A stretch of DNA of 64,000 nt from Heliobacterium mobile (GCF_009720735.1 NZ_WNKU01000007.1:1-64000); one strand, 5' to 3'. Positions 17,484 through 26,714 are shown, counted from the first letter of the stretch. The notes: generated by a model from the letters alone, not told the origin. Numbers and translations: made by a program.

Positions 17484-17642
17484 ATGGAGGGCCTACGAAT
17501 CATCCCTGTTCTCCCTGCCGCATTCCCCGACAACCGAGATGACAAAGAAAAAAAGAGAGAAGCGACGGGAAGTAGGGGAAAGGGTAAACCTTTCTCCCAG
17601 GTTCTTAAATCGGTGATTCGAAAAGACAGAAAAGATAATTAA
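17484..17642 (+). CDS. Small basic protein, 52 aa
   Basis: The ATG at 17484 lies 9 bases after AAAGGAG and opens a 52-codon frame ending at 17642. The product starts MEGLRIIPVLPAAF, continues through a lysine/arginine-rich middle and ends in FSQVLKSVIRKDRKDN. It is hydrophilic and basic with no homology I can name. It lies 95 bp before the HD-GYP gene on the same strand and could be co-transcribed. Support is only the ribosome site and intact frame. Confidence 0.4.
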   Translation: MEGLRIIPVLPAAFPDNRDDKEKKREATGSRGKGKPFSQVLKSVIRKDRKDN

Positions 17643-17737
17643 ATATGACCTCTTCTCACAACGAACTTGTTTACGCAGTATTTTTTCTCCTATAATATAT
17701 AGAAAAGGTTAGCCCCTACTCAGGAGGATCTGGCGGA

Positions 17738-18778
17738 ATGATACGTATTTCTACTCGTTTAGTTGAACCGGGTGCAGTCTTAGCCAGACCAGTCTATGAC
17801 GGGCGAGGCAATATACTGCTTGCACCAGGAGTGACGTTGACCCCGAGCTACCTTCGAAGGTTGGAATTGCTAGAAGTTGGTTCCATCTACATCGAAGGTC
17901 CTTTTTCAGAACTCGTTAGTTATGAAAACGCACTTTCAGACAAAATATATGTCGAAGTCATGAAGAATACTCGAAGCCTCGTGAATGTGCTCGGTTCGTC
18001 CCGGTCCCATTCTGACCTGTCGATAGCCAAAAAGTCGGTAGAACTCATTGTTGATGAACTCTTGCGTAACCGGGGGACGTTGCTCGATGTCAATGCACTG
18101 CATGACTACGACGAGTACACCTTTACCCATTCCGTCTCTGTGTGCGTTCTATCGATCATTATCGGGTTGCAGAAAGGTCTTTCTCGTCAGGAACTGTATA
18201 TTCTCGGAATGGGCGCGTTGCTCCATGATATCGGCAAGACAAAGGTGCCTCTTGAGATATTGAACAAACCGGGGAAATTGACTGAAGAAGAATGCACAAT
18301 TATGATGCAGCATCCCAGCCTGGGTTTCGATTTACTGCGTAAGAATTCTAACCTGCTTTCCGCCCATGTAGCCTTTCAGCATCAAGAAAAGTTCGATGGT
18401 ACAGGTTACCCAAGAAACCTTAAAGGCGAAGATATTCATCTTTTTGCACGGATTACTTCGGTAGCGGACGTATATGACGCATTAACGTCCAAGCGACCCT
18501 ACCGCTCCCCGATCACGGGAAATAAGGCATACGAGTATCTTTTGTTGCAGTCGACGAAACAATTCGATCCGGAAATCATCAAGTTTTTCACGGAGACCGT
18601 CGCCATATTTCCGAATGGAACGATGGTACAACTGACGAATGGCAAGAAAGCCCTTGTCGTTAAACAGAATTCAGGAAATCCGCTGCGGCCCGTCGTTTGC
18701 TTAATTGAAAATAATCAAATTTTGGATACGATCGACTTAACCGAAGAGCAGCATGCCGGCTTGCAGATCGACGGATAA
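17738..18778 (+). CDS. HD-GYP domain protein (putative c-di-GMP phosphodiesterase)
   Basis: This 346-residue paralogue of the protein at 1085-2185 has the same two-part plan: a beta-rich N-terminal module (VYDGRGNILLAPGVTLT) and an HD-GYP domain from about 120 to 285. The HD pair is at 163-164 (HDIGK), with a histidine at 192 and HQEKFDGTGYP at 215-225. The GYP motif is intact, so c-di-GMP hydrolysis is expected. The ATG follows TCAGGAGGATCTGGCGGA. A terminator begins a few bases after the stop. Confidence 0.9.
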   Translation: MIRISTRLVEPGAVLARPVYDGRGNILLAPGVTLTPSYLRRLELLEVGSIYIEGPFSELVSYENALSDKIYVEVMKNTRSLVNVLGSSRSHSDLSIAKKSVELIVDELLRNRGTLLDVNALHDYDEYTFTHSVSVCVLSIIIGLQKGLSRQELYILGMGALLHDIGKTKVPLEILNKPGKLTEEECTIMMQHPSLGFDLLRKNSNLLSAHVAFQHQEKFDGTGYPRNLKGEDIHLFARITSVADVYDALTSKRPYRSPITGNKAYEYLLLQSTKQFDPEIIKFFTETVAIFPNGTMVQLTNGKKALVVKQNSGNPLRPVVCLIENNQILDTIDLTEEQHAGLQIDG

Positions 18779-18784
18779 GCTAAA

Positions 18785-18810
18785 GAAGACGCTGAGCGTC
18801 TTCTTTTTTT
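18785..18810 (+). terminator. Terminator of the second HD-GYP gene
   Basis: GAAGACGC pairs with GCGTCTTC around TGA and runs into a T-tract of seven. Confidence 0.85.
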
Positions 18811-18970
18811 ATATAAATGGGGATGAAGCAGGAATTCTGCTCTGCGAGGCGAATTGATGGTTAATAAAAGAAATAACTAAGATTATACAAATATTAAACA
18901 GATTTAATGATATAACGGTTCTGGTTACTTAAGAGTCCTTTTGTTTGGTTGGCGGAGAGGGGGAGGATTT

Positions 18971-21900
18971 ATGGCGGACTATCCATCGGAAGAGCAAAAA
19001 CAGGAATTGTGGGTACTGGCGATCGGTGCTTCGGCAGGGGGATTGCGAGCGATTCAGGAGGTACTGAATCGACTGACACCAGACAAGAATCTGGTTGTTA
19101 TCGTCGTCCAACACTTGTCTCCACGGTACCCCTCTCACTTGACAGCCATATTAAAACGGTCCTCGCAGATGGAAGTCAAAGAAGCGGTCCATGATGAGAC
19201 GATTCAAGGAGGCACGATTTATGTCGCGACTCCCAACCATCATCTCGTCCTGCATGGGAACCGGATTCATTTAGATGCTGAATCGGAGAAAGTAAAATTT
19301 GCCCGTCCTTCCATTGATGTTCTTTTCGAATCGACGGCAGAAGCCTATGGTACCCGGGCGATCGGCTTAATCCTCTCCGGCACCGGATCGGACGGGAGCA
19401 ATGGGATTGTAGCCATCAAAGAACAAGGCGGTTTTACCATCGCCCAGGACTCGTCGAACAATCTCTATAACGCCATGCCTCAAAATGCCATCAATACAGG
19501 GGCGATTGATTTCGTCCTCCCGCTGAATGAAATCCCTAAAATTGTCTCCCAGATCATGAAGGATCCTGAGTCGGTTCGTAAGGAACTGACCCTTGATGAA
19601 CATAAAGAAATCGCTGAAATGCTCCGGGAAAAACTTAATGTGGATGTGCTAAATTACCGCCGTTCTACATTTAAACGGCGGGTGCGCAAACGGATGGCGC
19701 AGCTTCATGTGGGCTCTGTAAAAGACTATATCGAACATCTAAAATATCAGCCGGAAGAGCTGGAAATGCTCCATGACGATTTGCTCATCAACGTAACCCA
19801 GTTTCTCCGTGATGAGGCGGCCTATCATTCCTTGCGGGTCAATTGCCTGGAGCCGCTGATCAACCGGATGAGCAATGGTGATGCTTTGCGGGTGTGGTCG
19901 GTCGGTTGCTCCACCGGGGAAGAGGCCTACTCGGTAGCCTTCATGGTCGCCGATATCCTGGAAGAGCAGCGCAAACAGTTGGAAGTCAAGATTTATGCGA
20001 CCGACATGGACGAAGCGGCGATTCTGGAAGCCCGTCGCGGCCTCTACAATGAAACGCGGATTCGAACCCTGCCGGAAGGGTATAAAGAGAAATATATGAT
20101 CGCCTGCGGCGATTTTTACAAAGTGAAAAAAAATATCCGGGGATGGGTCATCTTTGGCGTTCAAGACATCACCCATTCGGCCCCGATCGCCAAGGTCGAT
20201 ATTATCGTCTGCCGGAACTTATTGATCTACTTTGAGAAAGAGTTGCAGAAAAAAGTTCTGACCATGTTTCATTACGCTCTGAATCCTGGTGGATATCTGT
20301 TCTTGGGCAAGTCGGAATCGACATCGGTTGTGCCTGAGTACTATGACGTGGTAGACCGCCGGTGGAAACTGTACAAGGCTCGTCCTGTACCGGGGCGGCG
20401 TTTGACTTATGTAAAGAGCCGGAACAGTTGGGCCGATGCTCCTGTGGGGAGTAAGTTGAATCTGCGTCATGCGGCGGAAATTGCGCTAGAAAATATGCCG
20501 ACACCGGTCGTTGTCCTGAATGAGCAGATGGAAGTGGTCCTCTATAACCGTCGAGCCGAAGAGATGCTGGCCGGCACGGGAATCCAAGTGGACAAAGGCA
20601 AATTGGATCGAGAAGCAGCTGTTGCTCAATTGCTCGACAAAGAAATCCTGGAACAGTTACGGGATAGCTTCCGAACGGATTTGGTTCCTGGTTTTCAGGA
20701 GATTTCCGTTCCTTACCGGGATGTAAACCGGAACTACGGGTTGACGGTGGTGCTGGACAAGGACGAGGAACAGTTGCCGATCATGCTGCTGCTCTTTACC
20801 CCGGTGGCTCGCCGGCAGCCCAGCATCGGTTATTTCCTGGACCGGGAAATGGATAGCATGGAGAAGGAACTGGAAGACGCCCTCTCCTTGGCGGAAGAGC
20901 TGCAAGCCACGAACGAAGAATTAGAGACGACGAATGAAGAGCTGCAGGCGGCCAACGAGGAGTTGGAAACGACCAACGAGGAACTCGAATCGGCCAATGA
21001 AGAGCTGGAGACGACCAACGAAGAACTGGAGGCGGCCAACGAGGAACTGGAGACGATCAATGAAGAACTCGAAGTGCGCACGTTGGAATTGCAGTCTGTA
21101 TCTGCGTTGAAAAACAGTGTGCTCTCCAGCGTGAATGTCGCTGTGATCGCTTTGGATTTGGAGGGTCGTGTGCTTGAATGGAACCATGCGGCCAGCGATT
21201 TGTTTGACATTCCCGATACGAAGGCGATCAACCGTAACCTATTCGGCCTTCCCGTTCCGCCTATCTTTAATGAGTTGAAGAACCACTTAGAACAACTCAT
21301 CCAAGGAGAAACAAGATCGATCGACCGTACGGTCATCCCCTGGCGCAACAAAACACTCAATGTGGACTTCGTTTCCTTACACAGTGAGGAACTACAGGTC
21401 ATGGGCGTGCTGATTGTGGCCTATGATATTACGGAACAATATGAACTGCAAAGCCGGCTGCAGCAAACATTACTGACGGAACGTCAGTTGACAGAAGAAC
21501 TGACGCTGGCCAAGGCCGACGCCGAGCGCGCCAACCATATGAAAACCCGTTTTATCGCCGAATTATCTCATGATCTACGCAGTTCCCTAAATGTCATCCT
21601 CGGGGTCAGCCAGTTAGGTACGGACACAACAGCCCAGTCTGTTCAGGTTCCCGTTGAATTTCGGGATGAGATCGCCAGCTATTTTGATATGAACCGGAAA
21701 GCTGCCGATAACCTGAACAACTTGATGACACAGGTTCTCGAACTGTCTTCCATCGAGTTGGGGAAAAAGGCCGTCGAGAATAAGGTCTTCTCCATGGACC
21801 AGTTGACCGATCAGGTCGGTGCTGTCATCAGTTACAAAGCCCGGCGGGCAAAGGTGGTATACCGTGTCGACAACGGGATCCCGGCGCAGTATCTCGTGGA

Positions 21901-22678
21901 AAGTGATTTCGGTAAGATATGCCAGATACTCTTAAACCTGTTGGACAACGCCGTAAAATATTCCTTGCCCGGTGGCGAAGTGATTTTTTCCATCTGGAAA
22001 GAGAACGACTCCTTACACATGAAGATTCGTGATTATGGTATCGGCATGAATGAAGAGACAGTAAAACATGTCTTTGATCCTTTTTATCGTGCGAAAGGCG
22101 TGACGAAAATCGCTGGTTCCGGGCTAGGCATGGCCATTACCCAGCAGTTGGTAAAAACGTTACAGGGGGAAATCGTGGTTGAATCGAAAGAGGGCTCGGG
22201 CACGACGGTCACCGTGTCTTTCCCGGTTCGCTACATGGAAATGCCTTCTGTACAGGAAACGCCCGGTCCCTTCAGTCTGGAGATGCTGAAGGACCGGATG
22301 GTTGGGGGAAACGTATTGATCGTCGACGAAGATCACGCTTCGATTATGCTGTTGAGCCGGGTTATCGGACTTCTAGGAGGGAAGGTCACCGTGGCCCGAG
22401 GTGTGACTGAGGCGATAGAGGCTGCTCAACAGTTGCCGCCTGATCTGATCTTGATGGAATACGACTTCCACGACGGGGAAGCTCGTGAGATCGTAGGAGG
22501 AGTCGCCAAAATCGCCAATACCAGCCCGCCGGCGATCTTGGTCACGAGCGATGTGTTCCAGTTAAACCTGACTGATGAGTGGCGCACCTATGCGGAAGAA
22601 CTGATCGCAAAGCCCATATCGATCAATGACCTTTATGCTTGCCTTTGGAGGGTTCTCGAAAAGAATCGTAGGGCCTGA
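18971..22678 (+). CDS. CheB-CheR-PAS-histidine kinase-receiver fusion protein
   Basis: This 1235-residue soluble protein starts at ATG 18971 after GAGGGGGAGG. Domains in order: CheB methylesterase (about 12-190) with Ser21 in GASAGG, His48 in VVQHLSP and Asp141 in SGTGSDGSNG; CheR methyltransferase (about 210-480) with VWSVGCSTGEEAYS; a PAS-like region (490-620); a coiled coil of heptad repeats (642-704); a second PAS (710-840); HisKA with His near 866 (ELSHDLRSS); HATPase (LLNLLDNAVKYS, GSGLGMAIT); and a C-terminal receiver-like domain (1105-1230). In that receiver the phosphoacceptor Asp is replaced by Glu1163 (LILMEYDF), so it may be locked or non-phosphorylatable. No MCP gene adjoins it. 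Confidence 0.93.
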   Translation: MADYPSEEQKQELWVLAIGASAGGLRAIQEVLNRLTPDKNLVVIVVQHLSPRYPSHLTAILKRSSQMEVKEAVHDETIQGGTIYVATPNHHLVLHGNRIHLDAESEKVKFARPSIDVLFESTAEAYGTRAIGLILSGTGSDGSNGIVAIKEQGGFTIAQDSSNNLYNAMPQNAINTGAIDFVLPLNEIPKIVSQIMKDPESVRKELTLDEHKEIAEMLREKLNVDVLNYRRSTFKRRVRKRMAQLHVGSVKDYIEHLKYQPEELEMLHDDLLINVTQFLRDEAAYHSLRVNCLEPLINRMSNGDALRVWSVGCSTGEEAYSVAFMVADILEEQRKQLEVKIYATDMDEAAILEARRGLYNETRIRTLPEGYKEKYMIACGDFYKVKKNIRGWVIFGVQDITHSAPIAKVDIIVCRNLLIYFEKELQKKVLTMFHYALNPGGYLFLGKSESTSVVPEYYDVVDRRWKLYKARPVPGRRLTYVKSRNSWADAPVGSKLNLRHAAEIALENMPTPVVVLNEQMEVVLYNRRAEEMLAGTGIQVDKGKLDREAAVAQLLDKEILEQLRDSFRTDLVPGFQEISVPYRDVNRNYGLTVVLDKDEEQLPIMLLLFTPVARRQPSIGYFLDREMDSMEKELEDALSLAEELQATNEELETTNEELQAANEELETTNEELESANEELETTNEELEAANEELETINEELEVRTLELQSVSALKNSVLSSVNVAVIALDLEGRVLEWNHAASDLFDIPDTKAINRNLFGLPVPPIFNELKNHLEQLIQGETRSIDRTVIPWRNKTLNVDFVSLHSEELQVMGVLIVAYDITEQYELQSRLQQTLLTERQLTEELTLAKADAERANHMKTRFIAELSHDLRSSLNVILGVSQLGTDTTAQSVQVPVEFRDEIASYFDMNRKAADNLNNLMTQVLELSSIELGKKAVENKVFSMDQLTDQVGAVISYKARRAKVVYRVDNGIPAQYLVESDFGKICQILLNLLDNAVKYSLPGGEVIFSIWKENDSLHMKIRDYGIGMNEETVKHVFDPFYRAKGVTKIAGSGLGMAITQQLVKTLQGEIVVESKEGSGTTVTVSFPVRYMEMPSVQETPGPFSLEMLKDRMVGGNVLIVDEDHASIMLLSRVIGLLGGKVTVARGVTEAIEAAQQLPPDLILMEYDFHDGEAREIVGGVAKIANTSPPAILVTSDVFQLNLTDEWRTYAEELIAKPISINDLYACLWRVLEKNRRA
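20894..21082 (+). repeat. Tandem 21-bp repeats coding a heptad coiled coil
   Basis: Eight full units plus a partial one, each 21 bp, encode variants of E-E-L-x-x-x-N (for example EELETTN, EELQAAN). The repeat is in frame and codon-diverged, so it is maintained as a signalling helix rather than being a recent duplication. Confidence 0.9.
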
Positions 22679-22716
22679 TCACGGTGGATTTAGCCGATTG
22701 CCAAATTGTAAAAATG

Positions 22717-22756
22717 AAAAAAGGAGGCCGGCATCTTTTGTTGCCGCCTCCTTTTT
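22717..22756. terminator. Bidirectional terminator
   Basis: AAAAAGGAGGCCGGC pairs with GCCGCCTCCTTTTT (one bulge), T-rich in both directions, between the convergent fusion-kinase and acyl-CoA synthetase genes. Confidence 0.85.
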
Positions 22757-22820
22757 AATTGCGAAAGTCCGGAGTGTGCCAAACTTTTTTGGTTATCTAT
22801 AAAATGATAGTTGTCACCAG

Positions 22821-24320
22821 CTAGCGTTTTAGATTGCGTAATTCTTTCTTTAGTATCTTTCCTGTTGCGTTTCGCGGCAGCGCCTCCAGTTCGATGATCT
22901 CACGAGGCAACTTGTAAGTGGCTAGGTTTGCCTTCAGGAATGACATGAGTTCTTTCTTATTTATGGAGGCGCCTTCTTTCGGTACGACGAAAGCTTGGAC
23001 AGCTTCACCGCGGGTCTTGTCCGGAACGCCGATGATGGCGGCTTCCTTAATATCAGGATGTTGATAAAGGATCTCTTCGACTTCCCGGGGATAGACATTG
23101 AGCCCGCCGACGATGACAAGGTCTTTTTTGCGGTCGACGATGTAGATGTAGCCCTCTTCATCGGTATAAGCTAGATCGCCCGTATAGAGCCATCCATCCC
23201 GAATGGCTGTCGCCGTCTCTGCGGGGAGTCCGAGGTAACCAGACATGATATTGGGACCCTGGCAAATCAGTTCACCTACTTCTCTCGGACCGACTGCTTG
23301 CGATTCATTATTGACGATTTTCACGTCCACGTCCTGAATCGGCAGACCGATGGAGCTGGGTTTGGTAGCATCGACCGGATTAAAGGTCACCACGGGCGAA
23401 GATTCGGAGAGACCGTAGCCTTCAACGATAGGCTTTCCTGTCTTTTCATAGAAGCTGTTGATGATCTCAACAGGCAGGGAAGCTCCTCCGGATACAAAGA
23501 GACGGACTCCCGAGAAATCTTCCGGTTTGGCGATGGTGGTATAAATGCCGTACATGGCTGGTACCCCCGTTACGACGGTAACTCCCTGTTCTTTGATCAT
23601 GGTCAGGACTTCTTTCGGAAGAAAGGACTCCATGATGGTGATGGCGGCGCCGTTTAACAAAGCTGTAGTGACACAGCAGGTCCAAGCGAAGCTGTGAAAC
23701 ATGGGAAGCACGCACTGGAAGTTGTCTTCGGCAGAGGCGTGGATCGTTTCTGTGTAGGAACGAGCATTACTGATTAAATTGGAATGGCTTAGAACAGCGC
23801 CCTTCGGTCGACCGGTCGTACCTGAAGTGTATAGGATGACACAGGGATCGGACGGTTGGACAATGATCGATGGCAACTCAGAGGGGGTGGCCGCGGAACT
23901 GTCCTTGGTCAATAATTCTTTGATGTGGGGAAGATACAATTGTACTGGTAAGTCGGAATCATTTAGTTCGGCACTGGCTAACTCTAGATGTTTGTCGGAG
24001 ATTACATGGTTTACCTGGGCGTCGCTCAAGATGTAGGCTATCTCTCGAGAGCGGAACATAATATTTAAGGGAACAACGACGGCACCCAGACTGACGATAG
24101 CTAAATAAGAAAAGAGGAAGTCAGAAGAATTTCGGCAAAACAGACCCACATTGTCCCGGGGACGGATCCCCTGAGCATAAAAATACCGGCGAAAACGGTC
24201 AACCATCTGTTGGACCTGGCCGTAGGTGTATTGTGCGTTTTTTTCGAAAATGGCGATTTTATCAGATGCACCGCAATGGATCAACTCATGAACCAACAAG
24301 TGAATAATCCCTCTCTTCAT
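22821..24320 (-). CDS. AMP-dependent acyl-CoA synthetase (long-chain fatty acid CoA ligase type)
   Basis: This 499-residue ANL-superfamily enzyme has the P-loop-like YTSGTTGRPKGAVLSH near 165-180, the A5 motif VEGYGLSESSPV near 300, YTGDLAYTDEEGYI and IVDRKKDLVIVGG near 385-410, and the C-terminal lysine in NATGKILKKEL. It activates a carboxylic acid, probably a fatty acid, to its CoA ester through an acyl-AMP; chain length cannot be fixed. The ATG at 24320 has only a weak AAAG upstream, so an internal start is possible. It is divergent from hcp and may share its control region. Confidence 0.88.
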   Translation of the reverse strand: MKRGIIHLLVHELIHCGASDKIAIFEKNAQYTYGQVQQMVDRFRRYFYAQGIRPRDNVGLFCRNSSDFLFSYLAIVSLGAVVVPLNIMFRSREIAYILSDAQVNHVISDKHLELASAELNDSDLPVQLYLPHIKELLTKDSSAATPSELPSIIVQPSDPCVILYTSGTTGRPKGAVLSHSNLISNARSYTETIHASAEDNFQCVLPMFHSFAWTCCVTTALLNGAAITIMESFLPKEVLTMIKEQGVTVVTGVPAMYGIYTTIAKPEDFSGVRLFVSGGASLPVEIINSFYEKTGKPIVEGYGLSESSPVVTFNPVDATKPSSIGLPIQDVDVKIVNNESQAVGPREVGELICQGPNIMSGYLGLPAETATAIRDGWLYTGDLAYTDEEGYIYIVDRKKDLVIVGGLNVYPREVEEILYQHPDIKEAAIIGVPDKTRGEAVQAFVVPKEGASINKKELMSFLKANLATYKLPREIIELEALPRNATGKILKKELRNLKR

Positions 24321-24405
24321 CTTTGTCTATGCAGAGTATCTGCAGTCTACTTTAGCACCGGCTGGGACAGGAGAGCAATGTTAAAATTCACATATTTTTT
24401 GAAAG

Positions 24406-24450
24406 TGTGATGAAAATCACAGAAGCTGAAAAGAGTATTCGTTATTATAT
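24406..24450 (+). promoter_or_regulatory. CRP/FNR-type operator (HcpR-like) and -10 region of hcp
   Basis: TGTGATGAAAATCACA at 24406-24421 is a perfect TGTGA-N6-TCACA palindrome. A -10-like TATTATAT lies at 24443-24450, placing the palindrome centre about 42 bases before the inferred start, the usual class II activator position. HcpR, a CRP/FNR regulator of hcp, is reported to use a TTGTGA-N6-TCACAA-type site, so HcpR is the leading candidate. A TAAG tetranucleotide tract follows at 24450-24470. Confidence 0.65.
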
Positions 24451-24498
24451 AAGTAAGTAAGTAAGTTAGTTATTAAAAACGAAAGGGGACCTGGAAAT

Positions 24499-25779
24499 AT
24501 GTTTTGTTATCAATGTTCGCAAACCCTGAAAGGTGGATGCACCAAAATCGGCGTCTGTGGGAAAAATGAGGATATAGCCAGCTTGCAGGACACGATCATC
24601 TTCGGGCTAAAAGGGGTCGCTGCCTACGCGGTACACGCCCGCGAATTGGGATATTCCGATGCAGAAGTAGACGCTATCACCCAAGAAGCTTTATATATGA
24701 CGCTGACCAACTCCAACTTCAATCTGAATGAACATGTGGGCATGGCCTTAAAAGTAGGTGAAGCGACGGTCAAGGTGATGGATCTGCTTGACCGCGCCCA
24801 CACGGACAAATTCGGCATTCCTGTACCGGTCACCGTGTCGTCCGACAAAATCGAAGGCAAGTCTATTCTCGTCACTGGGCACAATCTACATGCCTTGTTG
24901 GAACTGCTCAAGCAGACGGAAGGAAAGGGAATCAACGTCTATACCCATTCGGAAATGTTGCCGGCCCACGGCTACCCTGAACTGAAAAAGTATAAGCATT
25001 TGAAGGGGAATGTGGGCAAAGCTTGGCATGATCAGCGTAAACTTTTCGAAGAGTTCCCTGGCGCCATCTTGGGCACGACAAACTGCTTGATGCCGATTCG
25101 CGGCAGCTATTCTGACCGGATGTGGACTTATGGTACCGCCGGTCTCGAAGGGGTCCAAAAAATTGAAAATGATGACTTCACAGCGATCATCGAAAAAGCA
25201 CTAGCGCTGCCGGAAGCTAATCAGGAATCTGACAAAGTGATGACGACAGGATTCCATCATGTCAATGTGCTGGCACTGGCGCCGCAGATCATCGAAGCGG
25301 TTAAAGCCGGAAAGATCCGTCGCTTCTTTGTCATCGCCGGTTGTGATGCGCCTATCAAAGAACAAAACTACTACCGCGAACTGGCTTTGAAAGTTCCGAA
25401 GGATTGTGTCATCATCACTACTTCTTGCGGTAAGTTCCGTTTCAATGATATTGATTTCGGTGATATCGACGGAATCCCTCGCTATATCGACCTGGGTCAG
25501 TGCAATAACTCGGGCTCTGCCGTCAAAATCGCCTTGGCTTTGGCCGATGCCTTCGGTTGCGGTGTCAACGATCTGCCGCTGACGATTGTTTTGAGTTGGT
25601 TTGAACAAAAAGCTTGTGCGATTTTGTTAGGACTCTTTAGTCTAGGCGTGAAAAACATGTACCTCGGCGGACGCCCGCCTGAATTCCTTACAAGCAATGT
25701 GGTGAACGTCCTCGTCAATACCTTCGGTTTGAAACTCATCGGGAATGTGGACGACGATCTGAAAGCCATGCTCGGATAA
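24499..25779 (+). CDS. hcp: Hybrid-cluster protein (hydroxylamine reductase), short class
   Basis: This is a 426-residue Hcp. Cys3, Cys6, Cys14 and Cys20 (C-x2-C-x7-C-x5-C) bind the cubane cluster; later motifs for the hybrid cluster include GTTNCLMP, VIAGCDAPI, TTSCGKFRF and GQCNNSGSA. It lacks about 120 residues of the helical insert of the long class, matching the short class III. Hcp reduces NO or hydroxylamine and protects against nitrosative stress. The ATG follows GAAAGGGGACCTGGAAAT. Its operator implies control by a NO- or redox-responsive CRP/FNR protein. An H-NOX gene 14 kb away is another NO-related gene in the window. Confidence 0.95.
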   Translation: MFCYQCSQTLKGGCTKIGVCGKNEDIASLQDTIIFGLKGVAAYAVHARELGYSDAEVDAITQEALYMTLTNSNFNLNEHVGMALKVGEATVKVMDLLDRAHTDKFGIPVPVTVSSDKIEGKSILVTGHNLHALLELLKQTEGKGINVYTHSEMLPAHGYPELKKYKHLKGNVGKAWHDQRKLFEEFPGAILGTTNCLMPIRGSYSDRMWTYGTAGLEGVQKIENDDFTAIIEKALALPEANQESDKVMTTGFHHVNVLALAPQIIEAVKAGKIRRFFVIAGCDAPIKEQNYYRELALKVPKDCVIITTSCGKFRFNDIDFGDIDGIPRYIDLGQCNNSGSAVKIALALADAFGCGVNDLPLTIVLSWFEQKACAILLGLFSLGVKNMYLGGRPPEFLTSNVVNVLVNTFGLKLIGNVDDDLKAMLG

Positions 25780-25798
25780 TAAAGCCTATGTAGAAAAG

Positions 25799-25839
25799 AA
25801 AACTCACCGGTCAGGAAAAAACCGGTGAGTTTTCTTTTT
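25799..25839. terminator. Terminator between hcp and the Dps-like gene
   Basis: AAAACTCACCGGT pairs with ACCGGTGAGTTTT and runs into TTTTC; it is symmetrical enough to serve both convergent genes. Confidence 0.85.
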
Positions 25840-25872
25840 CGATTCGGCGAGAAGCAACGGCAGGAAATGAGA

Positions 25873-26628
25873 CTATTGCAGCTTCGAGCCGGGGGGGAAG
25901 GGACGGTCGCCGGCGATATCTTGCCGATGATCGAGCAAGTGGTGCATTCCTCTCACCAGCGTATCGTCTTCCAGGACGCTGTAGAGGTGATAGGCCAGAT
26001 CTTCCCGATCTCGCAACACCTCTTCAAGCACTTCTACCGTACCGAAGTCTTTGAGGTCATGGGCTCGTTGGATTTGCATACGTATCATTTCCTGGATCTT
26101 GAGTTCGTGTTCCAGATCGTTGCGCAGGAAGTCCCGTATACTGTAGCGACCTTCTACCTCGTGTTTGATATAAGACAATTCATGCTGCGTCACGGGATGG
26201 GCTGTGGGGACACCGCCTAACCGGGTCACTCGCTCACCGATCATATCGATATGGTCGTTCGTTTTTTCACGGTGTTCATTGAGCAATTCGTGAAGGCTTA
26301 AAAAAGCTTCTGCACCTTCTGTCATCCAGTGGTGCTTGTTGTACTGGTGCAGGGCCACTGTCAAGGCGCATTGATGATCATCGAGCATCAATGCCATTTC
26401 CAATCGGACTTCATAAGGCAGGCCGATGCCGGCACCGACCTTTTTGACCGTACGCGGTTCTTGTCGCAGGATCATGTCATGGCTGGTGCTGTGTCCAGGC
26501 ATTTGCGGATTGAAGCCAGAGGCTTGCAGGTTAAAGCCGCCTCGGAAGTTTCTCGCGTTGGTCATTGCTGCGACTAAATCACGCGGCGTTTGACTATGAG
26601 TGAGGTCGGAACGCATGAATATCCCCAT
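25873..26628 (-). CDS. Dps/ferritin-like protein
   Basis: In this 251-residue protein the central region resembles the Dps four-helix bundle: LHQYNKHHWMTEGAEAFLSL followed by LHELLNEH and DHIDMIGERVTRLGGVP, with the His/Asp/Glu spacing of the inter-subunit ferroxidase site. The N-terminal 60 residues and the C-terminal 70 extend beyond a typical Dps of about 160 residues. The role would be iron storage and DNA protection under oxidative stress. It begins at ATG 26628 or at the internal ATG 26616, which has GGGG at better spacing. Its position next to hcp suggests a stress-defence neighbourhood. Confidence 0.78.
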   Translation of the reverse strand: MGIFMRSDLTHSQTPRDLVAAMTNARNFRGGFNLQASGFNPQMPGHSTSHDMILRQEPRTVKKVGAGIGLPYEVRLEMALMLDDHQCALTVALHQYNKHHWMTEGAEAFLSLHELLNEHREKTNDHIDMIGERVTRLGGVPTAHPVTQHELSYIKHEVEGRYSIRDFLRNDLEHELKIQEMIRMQIQRAHDLKDFGTVEVLEEVLRDREDLAYHLYSVLEDDTLVRGMHHLLDHRQDIAGDRPFPPGSKLQ

Positions 26629-26680
26629 CCTTCCGGTGGTGTTTTCGGTCGGTCCTAGTATTCCCGAAAGGATATCTTTT

Positions 26681-26714
26681 GTATGAAAAACAAAAAGGCC
26701 GGTTTTGACCGGCC
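26681..26714 (-). terminator. Terminator after the FAD oxidoreductase gene
   Basis: GGGCCGGT and ACCGGCC form a stem around AAA; on the minus strand TTTTTGTTTTTC follows. Confidence 0.75.

Noticed and set aside
20894-21082. Regularly spaced short repeats that could suggest a CRISPR array
   Set aside because: Units are 21 bp, in frame, with no spacers and codon-level divergence; they encode a coiled coil. No cas genes are present.
20830-21402. 190-codon minus-strand frame opposite the kinase fusion
   Set aside because: Its serine-rich repeats are simply the reverse reading of the coiled-coil heptads; the sense strand carries clear domains on both sides.
24450-24470. TAAG tetranucleotide tract upstream of hcp as a phase-variation repeat
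   Set aside because: It has only about four units, lies outside the core promoter and the coding frame, and is too short to be convincing.
25825-26220. 131-codon plus-strand frame opposite the Dps-like gene
   Set aside because: It begins inside the hcp terminator and is antisense to the helical Dps-like protein; there is no independent support.
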